From Flavobacterium psychrophilum (GTDB lineage Bacteria > Bacteroidota > Bacteroidia > Flavobacteriales > Flavobacteriaceae), in NCBI GenBank assembly GCA_003243255.1, contig QFQM01000145.1, positions 1-11,084 on the forward strand: a DNA stretch of 11,084 nt, in the 5' to 3' direction. Shown one piece after another: positions 6,364-11,084 of the stretch (position 1 is the stretch's first letter; each line of letters opens with the position of its first letter). The position numbers and the translations under genes are program-made. The notes under the pieces are model-generated. The model was not told the DNA's origin. It ran no database searches and was given only the letters and a program-made list of their open reading frames with translations.

Positions 6364-6699
6364 TTAAACGATTGTAAGATGATCTGTGAACATGAAGCTG
6401 ACCCAATCATGGTGTTGGTTTTTAGGTTGGGAAGTGAAACCGTTTATATTCTGAATATCTTTTGATAATGAAAAATGCCAGTGATAAGATATCAGCGTTA
6501 GGTGATTTGTTAGAAAATCAGTCACGTCAAAATTATTATGTTGGCTGTCAAATGTTAGTATCGTCTTTGATTTGTCTTTATGGTATAGCTCGGACTTTAT
6601 ATTAGATGTATTATTATAATTCTCAAGAATTCTGTTTTTAATTTGCTCTACAGCCTTAGAAGATTTAGAATTTAGAATGTAAGTCCAGCCAATTTTCAT
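6364..6699 (-). CDS. Orphan 111-residue protein flanked by the two repeats
   Basis: I do not recognise this protein. It is 111 residues, without signal peptide or membrane segment, rich in Asn, Ser, His and Lys (for example YNNTSNIKSE, DSQHNNFD, PKNQHHDW), with one Trp-containing N-terminal segment (KIGWTYILNSKSSKAVEQIKNRI) that could be a strand and helix. GC content of the frame is about 32% by hand count, compared with about 50% in a 60-base sample of icmF, so it may be acquired. It lies exactly between two direct repeats; its stop is 3 nt from copy A. No good TAnnTTTG box is seen upstream. The alternative is a non-coding AT-rich spacer with a chance ORF. Confidence 0.55.
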   Translation of the reverse strand: MKIGWTYILNSKSSKAVEQIKNRILENYNNTSNIKSELYHKDKSKTILTFDSQHNNFDVTDFLTNHLTLISYHWHFSLSKDIQNINGFTSQPKNQHHDWVSFMFTDHLTIV

Positions 6700-6740
6700 G
6701 AAGAATATTTTATACTAATATATGAATATTCCTTTTTTGG

Positions 6741-6901
6741 GTAGCGATTTATTCCCTACGGGAAATTTTTCGATACCAAATTTCGATTGCTACCAACATT
6801 ATTTCCCTAACGGGAAATGTGGTTGAAGATATCGCGTAGCGATTTAATGTTGGTAGAGAATAATGCAAGAGTGTGTTTATTTCCCGTAGGGAATTAATTT
6901 T
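6741..6901. repeat. Structured repeat, copy B (~160 bp, more intact)
   Basis: This is the better-preserved partner of the element at 6208-6360. Its ends carry a perfect 15-bp inverted repeat, ATTCCCTACGGGAAA (6751-6765) and its complement (6880-6894). The inner 12-bp stem is at 6790-6801/6845-6856 and the TTTCCC-taac-GGGAAA hairpin at 6802-6817. The 11-mer GTAGCGATTTA occurs twice, at 6741-6751 and 6836-6846. No ORF is contained within it. The layout of terminal inverted repeats around nested hairpins resembles a non-autonomous mobile element or a REP-type cluster. No transposase is nearby. Confidence 0.85.
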
Positions 6902-7043
6902 ATTTGATTTGATTTGCCCCTGACTTTAGTCAGGGTATATTGTTGTAGGGTATGATATTGGCTTTAGCCTAATATGAATTTTATATTTGGCTAAAGCCAA
7001 TTCTGCTTTGTATTTATAACCTCTGGCTGAAGCCATAGGCAAT
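6902..7043. repeat. Cluster of small inverted repeats downstream of the transporter gene
   Basis: This 142-bp stretch has no gene. It contains CCCTGAC-ttta-GTCAGGG (6918-6935), a perfect 13-bp inverted repeat ATTGGCTTTAGCC (6957-6969) with its complement at 6989-7001, and a third related decamer GGCTGAAGCC (7025-7034). The 13-bp pair could form a hairpin ending or protecting the transporter mRNA on the minus strand, but no T tract supports classical termination. Confidence 0.65.
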
Positions 7044-7949
7044 TTAACTGATTGGCTTGTCAACCGCCTTCATCTTCAAATAACTCCCAATATTAAAAAT
7101 CACAATTGATACTAGTATCAGTGAGTAAGAAAGAATCTGCTCAAAAGTAATGTCTTCTTTATAATACAATATTGCCAGTGCAAACGCAATAAGCGGATTC
7201 AGGTAAATCAATATCCCAACCGTTGATGAGTTGATGCCTTTCATGGCAAACAGGTTGAGGAACATCGGGATGATGGTAAATAACACTGCTATAAGCAATA
7301 TAAAAAGATAAAACGTAGTTTCTACAGGAGGTGTGCTGCTGTAAACAGGATAGAACGGTAGCAGCATGAGTGCTACGATACCTATCTGTAATGTGAGTAG
7401 GATAAACCTGTCCGGCATGGTGATGCGTTTCTGTAATACCAAATACAGGGCATAGGTAGCGGCTACCACAATACTGAACATTGCGTCGCGCAAGTCGTTA
7501 TAAGATAATATAGTACAGCTGATAAAGCTTATCAATACTGCAAACCATTGTATTTTAGTGAGCTTTTCTTTCAGGATAATATATGCGAAAACCGTAGTAA
7601 GGATAGGGCATACCAAATAGGCAAACGATGCTGCCTTAACGCTGATCTGGTTCATAACGTAAATAAACATTCCCCAGTTACCGGTAAGCAATACCGAACT
7701 TCCGGCTATAAGCAGCCATTGGTTGCGCCTTTCGGTTTTGGTTAATGCTTTAAGGTAGGTTCGGGTTTCCTTTATCTTATCCCTTCGTACTGTAAAATTG
7801 ATAACTACCATCAGGATTATACAGGTAAACACACGATAAAAAAGAATGTCCTGGGATGGGTAATGATGGATGGGCTTTAGCCCGAAACTGAAGAACCCCC
7901 AGATGATAAAGGCGGTTGCAGCAGCAAGGAAGTATTTAGGGAATTTCAT
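7044..7949 (-). CDS. EamA/RarD-type inner-membrane transporter
   Basis: The 301-residue protein has about ten hydrophobic segments arranged as two EamA (DMT superfamily) halves. Signatures resembling RarD are AFIIWGFFSFGLKPI...FYRV near the N-terminus, LLTGNWGMFIYVMNQISVKAASFAYLVCPILTTVFAYIILKEKLTKIQW in the middle, and GINSSTVGILIYLNPLIAFALAILYYKE in the second half. Members export or import small metabolites such as amino acids, nucleosides or drugs; the substrate here cannot be told. The ATG at 7947-7949 (MKFPKYFLAAATAF) is preferred to one at 8051, because the longer version adds a poorly hydrophobic 34-residue leader and runs across the -7 box at 7968. It is transcribed alone. Confidence 0.9.
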   Translation of the reverse strand: MKFPKYFLAAATAFIIWGFFSFGLKPIHHYPSQDILFYRVFTCIILMVVINFTVRRDKIKETRTYLKALTKTERRNQWLLIAGSSVLLTGNWGMFIYVMNQISVKAASFAYLVCPILTTVFAYIILKEKLTKIQWFAVLISFISCTILSYNDLRDAMFSIVVAATYALYLVLQKRITMPDRFILLTLQIGIVALMLLPFYPVYSSTPPVETTFYLFILLIAVLFTIIPMFLNLFAMKGINSSTVGILIYLNPLIAFALAILYYKEDITFEQILSYSLILVSIVIFNIGSYLKMKAVDKPIS

Positions 7950-7967
7950 TACGTGCAATTTGTGGTG

Positions 7968-7975
7968 CAAAAATA
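7968..7975 (-). promoter_or_regulatory. -7 box of the EamA transporter
   Basis: TATTTTTG on the minus strand (7975-7968) matches TAnnTTTG fully and is the same octamer as for the thioredoxin-like gene. It ends 18 nt before the ATG at 7949. No clear -33 box is visible. Confidence 0.55.
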
Positions 7976-8131
7976 ACAAATAAATGTGCGGTATGGCTCG
8001 GGATTTGATATTAAAATAAGTAACGCAATACACGCCATAATATTTTAGCAATTAACGGATTATAACGTCCAGTGTTTTTTAATTATTCACGATAAGCATC
8101 AGAATTTTACGAATATGGGAAAAGTGAAAGA

Positions 8132-8170
8132 TTTAGCATTTTATTACCCTTTATTTAGCATTTAGCATTT
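8132..8170. repeat. Three direct copies of TTTAGCATTT
   Basis: The 10-mer occurs at 8132-8141, 8154-8163 and 8161-8170; the last two share three bases. They lie in the 264-bp divergent gap between the transporter and VOC genes, ending at the proposed -33 box of the VOC gene. They could be binding sites or plain AT-rich slippage. Confidence 0.4.
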
Positions 8171-8196
8171 GTAATTATCATTAAATTAGTGGTTTG
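8168..8196 (+). promoter_or_regulatory. Possible promoter of the VOC gene
   Basis: TTTG (8168-8171), a 17-nt spacer and GTGGTTTG (8189-8196) fit the Bacteroidota pattern except for the TA of the -7 box. The -7 box would end 17 nt before the ATG at 8214. Confidence 0.4.
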
Positions 8197-8213
8197 CACC
8201 CCACACACCGAAG

Positions 8214-8861
8214 ATGAATATTATTGAACTCGAAATCCTTAGCGACGACCTTGCCGCGACGGAAAAATTTTATAAAAAGACGCTTGGGATAAATCCGTTC
8301 TTTACCGAAAAGGATGCCCTGTTCTTTCAGGTAGGTTTTACGAAACTGATATTTAAGAAATCTGAAGGGCTTAAGCCGGTATATCATTTTGCTATTGATG
8401 TGCCGAACAACCGCTTTTTTGATGCACATCATCATATAAAGCAGCATACAGATATAATTCCCGTTGAAGGGGAGGATATTGCCAATTTTGTAAACTGGGA
8501 TGCCAAGTCGTTTTACTTTTACGATAATAATGGCAATATAGTGGAATGCATTACCCGATACCCCAACCGGGCATATGACGATGAGCCTTACAGTAGCCGT
8601 TCGTTCATATCCATAAGCGAGATTGGGCTGGTGACCAACAACGTAAACGAACTCGCCGATACTTTTGTAAAAGAAGAGGGGGTTCCGATTTTTAAGCGAC
8701 AGCCCCGAAGCGATACTTTTACCGCATCGGGCGATGATGAGGGCTTATTCATTATCGCTGCCAAAGGCCGTGACTGGTATCCTACCAATATCAAATCGCA
8801 GTCGTTCCGCACCCGTGTGCTTTTTATGCAGAATGGAGAACTGGAGCATATTGTAAGGTAG
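8214..8861 (+). CDS. VOC (glyoxalase/dioxygenase-fold) protein with two modules
   Basis: The 215-residue protein contains two vicinal-oxygen-chelate half-domains. The first (residues 1-115) opens with NIIELEILSDDLAATEKFYKKTLGI and closes with FYFYDNNGNIVECITRY. Glu5, His58 (PVYHFAIDV) and Glu111 sit where family metal ligands normally occur. The second (about 132-215) begins SISEIGLVTNNVNELADTF and is shorter and less typical. VOC enzymes include glyoxalase I, ring-cleaving dioxygenases and fosfomycin-resistance enzymes; the specificity of this one cannot be read from sequence. It stands alone, divergent from the EamA transporter, and is followed after about 100 nt by icmF with its own promoter. 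Confidence 0.85.
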   Translation: MNIIELEILSDDLAATEKFYKKTLGINPFFTEKDALFFQVGFTKLIFKKSEGLKPVYHFAIDVPNNRFFDAHHHIKQHTDIIPVEGEDIANFVNWDAKSFYFYDNNGNIVECITRYPNRAYDDEPYSSRSFISISEIGLVTNNVNELADTFVKEEGVPIFKRQPRSDTFTASGDDEGLFIIAAKGRDWYPTNIKSQSFRTRVLFMQNGELEHIVR

Positions 8862-8904
8862 TTCCTTATATTTTACTATAACGATTTTTCTGGCGGCATT
8901 TTGC

Positions 8905-8934
8905 TTTGAAAAATTTAATATTTCCGTAACTTGC
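8905..8934 (+). promoter_or_regulatory. Probable promoter of icmF
   Basis: TTTG (8905-8908) and TAACTTGC (8927-8934) are separated by 18 nt, the same spacing as in the thioredoxin-like promoter. The -7 box is one T short of TAnnTTTG. The predicted leader is about 20 nt. Confidence 0.5.
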
Positions 8935-8960
8935 GCCATCAAAATTGAATATAATTCAGA

Positions 8961-11084
8961 ATGGAACAAGCACAACCTTATATTCCTAATAATAAAGTAA
9001 GAATTGTTACTGCTGCATCCCTGTTTGACGGGCACGATGCTGCGATTAATATCATGCGCCGAATCATTCAGGCTACCGGTGTTGAGGTAATTCACCTTGG
9101 GCACGACCGTAGCGTGGAAGAAGTGGTGAATACTGCTATTCAGGAAGATGCAAACGCTATTGCCATGACCTCTTACCAGGGAGGGCATAACGAATATTTT
9201 AAATACATGTACGACCTGCTTAAAGAAAAGGGAGCAGGACATATTAAGATCTTCGGTGGCGGAGGAGGAGTAATCCTTCCTGAGGAAATTAAGGAACTTC
9301 ATGAGTACGGAATCACCCGTATCTATTCTCCGGATGACGGGCGTGAGCTTGGTCTTCAGGGGATGATCAATGACCTTGTGCAAAGAGCCGATTTCCCGGT
9401 AGGAGATACCCTAAACGGTGAACTAAACCATCTGGCAGAAAAGAACCCTACGGCTATTGCAAGGGTAATCTCTTCGGCGGAGAACTTCCCTGAAATTGCT
9501 AAGGACACGCTTGATGCTATCCATAAACAAAACGAAACAACCAATATTCCGGTACTGGGTATTACAGGTACGGGGGGTGCGGGTAAATCGTCGCTTGTAG
9601 ATGAGCTTGTACGCCGTTTTCTTATCGATTTCCCTGAAAAAACCATCGGTCTTATTTCGGTTGACCCTTCAAAACGTAAAACAGGCGGTGCTCTTTTAGG
9701 TGACCGTATTCGTATGAATGCCATCAATAACCCAAGGGTTTATATGCGTTCATTGGCTACACGTCAGTCTAACCTTGCGCTTTCTAAATATGTTGCCGAA
9801 GCCATTCAGGTACTTAAGGCAGCTAAATATGACCTTATCATTCTTGAGACATCAGGTATCGGACAGTCGGATACAGAGATACTTGAGCACTCTGATGTTT
9901 CGCTATATGTAATGACACCTGAGTTTGGTGCTGCCACCCAGTTGGAAAAAATCGATATGCTTGATTTTGCCGACCTCGTAGCCATAAATAAATTTGACAA
10001 ACGCGGTTCGCTTGATGCACTTCGCGATGTTAAGAAACAATACCAGCGCAACCACAACCTGTGGGATGCCAACCCAGACGACTTGCCTGTGTTTGGTACC
10101 ATAGCTTCACAGTTTAACGACCCGGGCATGAATACCCTTTACAAAAAGATCATGGACAGGGTAGAGGAGAAAACAGGTGCCGGACTTAAGTCGACTTTTG
10201 AGATTACACGCGAGATGAGTGAGAAGATATTTGTTATCCCTCCGCACAGAACACGTTATCTTTCTGAAATTGCAGAGAACAACCGTAAGTATGATGAGGT
10301 TGCCCTAAGCCAGCAGGATGTTGCCCAAAAACTATATGGTATCTTTAAAACGATAGAGACTGTTGCGGGCGTTACAGCTGCAATCGATAAATCGGGTGTT
10401 GTTGAGTCGACTGTAAAAGTTAGGGAAGAAGATAAAAAACACTTTATGTCATTGCTTCTTAAGGAGTTTGACAGAGTGAAAATGAACCTTGATCCATACA
10501 ACTGGGAAATCATCCTTACATGGGACGACAAGGTGAACAAATACAAAAATCCTGTTTATTCTTTCAAAGTAAGGGATAAAGAGATCAAGATACAAACACA
10601 TACCGAATCGCTTTCGCATTCGCAGATACCAAAGGTTGCCCTGCCTAAATACCAGGCCTGGGGTGATATCCTTAGATGGTGCTTGCAGGAAAATGTACCG
10701 GGAGAATTCCCGTTCACATCAGGACTATATCCGTTCAAACGTGAGGGAGAAGACCCAACGCGTATGTTTGCCGGAGAGGGCGGACCGGAGCGTACCAACC
10801 GTCGTTTCCACTACGTGAGTTTAGGTATGCCGGCAAAACGTCTTTCTACAGCGTTTGACTCTGTAACCCTTTATGGTAATGACCCTGACCACCGTCCGGA
10901 TATTTATGGTAAAATTGGTAATGCCGGGGTTTCTATCTGCTGTCTTGACGATGCTAAGAAACTATACTCAGGCTTTAACCTTGCGCATCCAATGACATCG
11001 GTGAGTATGACCATCAATGGTCCTGCACCAATGTTGTTAGGTTTCTTTATGAATGCCGCTATCGATCAGCAGTGTGAGATCTAC
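8961..11084 (+). CDS. icmF: Fused isobutyryl-CoA mutase (B12 domain, G-protein chaperone, mutase), 3'-truncated
   Basis: IcmF interconverts isobutyryl-CoA and n-butyryl-CoA with adenosylcobalamin; the built-in MeaB-type GTPase guards cofactor loading. The window holds 708 codons of a protein usually over 1,000 residues, with no stop before the edge. Domain order fits IcmF, not MCM, which has its B12 domain at the C-terminus. The N-terminal cobalamin domain (about 12-140) has [13 protein letters not shown] with axial His25 (9033-9035) and the glycine run at 99-103. The GTPase (about 196-415) has Walker A GTGGAGKS (203-210), [10 protein letters not shown] (from 234), ETSGIGQ (296-302) and NKFD (343-346). 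The mutase barrel is reached by [21 protein letters not shown] (from ~582) and continues through [11 protein letters not shown] and [12 protein letters not shown]. All visible motifs are intact. The related pivalyl- or isovaleryl-CoA mutase activities cannot be excluded. Confidence 0.94.
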   Translation, partial: MEQAQPYIPNNKVRIVTAASLFDGHDAAINIMRRIIQATGVEVIHLGHDRSVEEVVNTAIQEDANAIAMTSYQGGHNEYFKYMYDLLKEKGAGHIKIFGGGGGVILPEEIKELHEYGITRIYSPDDGRELGLQGMINDLVQRADFPVGDTLNGELNHLAEKNPTAIARVISSAENFPEIAKDTLDAIHKQNETTNIPVLGITGTGGAGKSSLVDELVRRFLIDFPEKTIGLISVDPSKRKTGGALLGDRIRMNAINNPRVYMRSLATRQSNLALSKYVAEAIQVLKAAKYDLIILETSGIGQSDTEILEHSDVSLYVMTPEFGAATQLEKIDMLDFADLVAINKFDKRGSLDALRDVKKQYQRNHNLWDANPDDLPVFGTIASQFNDPGMNTLYKKIMDRVEEKTGAGLKSTFEITREMSEKIFVIPPHRTRYLSEIAENNRKYDEVALSQQDVAQKLYGIFKTIETVAGVTAAIDKSGVVESTVKVREEDKKHFMSLLLKEFDRVKMNLDPYNWEIILTWDDKVNKYKNPVYSFKVRDKEIKIQTHTESLSHSQIPKVALPKYQAWGDILRWCLQENVPGEFPFTSGLYPFKREGEDPTRMFAGEGGPERTNRRFHYVSLGMPAKRLSTAFDSVTLYGNDPDHRPDIYGKIGNAGVSICCLDDAKKLYSGFNLAHPMTSVSMTINGPAPMLLGFFMNAAIDQQCEIY

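Noticed and set aside
6208..6901. Integron cassette with attC sites
   Set aside because: The inverted arms (CTACCAAC/GTTGGTAG) do not fit the RYYYAAC/GTTRRRY core, and no integrase is seen.
6208..6901. CRISPR array
   Set aside because: Only two copies, about 155 bp long and about 385 bp apart, with no cas genes.
9027..9044. Loss of the last glycine in the cobalamin motif DxHxxG (here DGHDAA)
   Set aside because: As I recall, IcmF proteins normally have Ala or Ser here; the axial His is kept, so this is not a defect.
8745..10798. Several minus-strand open frames of 80-212 codons (e.g. 8745-9383, 9356-9727, 9806-10129)
   Set aside because: All overlap the VOC gene end or icmF, whose plus-strand reading shows intact Walker A, NKFD and cobalamin motifs.
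1766..11084. A cobalamin system linking the BtuF-like protein and IcmF
   Set aside because: They are about 6 kb apart with unrelated genes between. No cobalamin riboswitch or transporter genes are visible, and each has its own transcription unit.

Overview
The window looks like chromosomal DNA from a member of the Bacteroidota, most likely a Flavobacterium-like Flavobacteriaceae. Three things support this. The protein sequences resemble that group (prfA next to a type-2 pyrF, DUF4197 proteins, a fused IcmF mutase). Genes start without clear Shine-Dalgarno sequences. Most genes have a Bacteroidota-type -7 box (TAnnTTTG), in the best cases with a TTTG -33 box about 18 nt upstream, only 10-25 nt before the start codon. 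This is recognition from memory and by eye; no database search was run.

Layout. Positions 1-1660 (+) hold the 3' two-thirds of prfA (release factor 1), a strong terminator, and pyrF (OMP decarboxylase). A 78-bp palindromic intergenic element follows. Positions 1766-3385 (+) hold a BtuF-like metal/cobalamin-binding protein with no signal peptide and a histidine-rich tail, then an exported protein of unknown function. Positions 3392-4376 (-) hold an exported thioredoxin-like protein and a DoxX-type membrane protein. The DoxX gene has a 22-nt perfect palindrome at its promoter. Positions 4638-6108 (-) hold two tandem DUF4197 genes, one a lipoprotein and the other with an ordinary signal peptide. 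Positions 6208-7043 are accessory-looking: two direct copies of a structured ~155-bp repeat flank an AT-rich orphan ORF, followed by a cluster of small inverted repeats. Positions 7044-7949 (-) hold a RarD/EamA-type transporter. Positions 8214-8861 (+) hold a two-module VOC (glyoxalase-fold) protein. Positions 8961-11084 (+) hold the first 708 codons of icmF, an adenosylcobalamin-dependent acyl-CoA mutase fused to its own G-protein chaperone; it runs off the window.

Most genes are housekeeping or ordinary periplasmic/membrane functions, and most have their own promoter. The only operon clearly supported is the DUF4197 pair. IcmF and the BtuF-like protein could both relate to cobalamin, but they are about 6 kb apart and nothing in the sequence ties them together. 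The least explained part is the repeat-ORF-repeat block at 6208-6901. It could be a small mobile or cassette-like unit. No transposase, integrase, CRISPR array, tRNA or rRNA is visible anywhere in the window.
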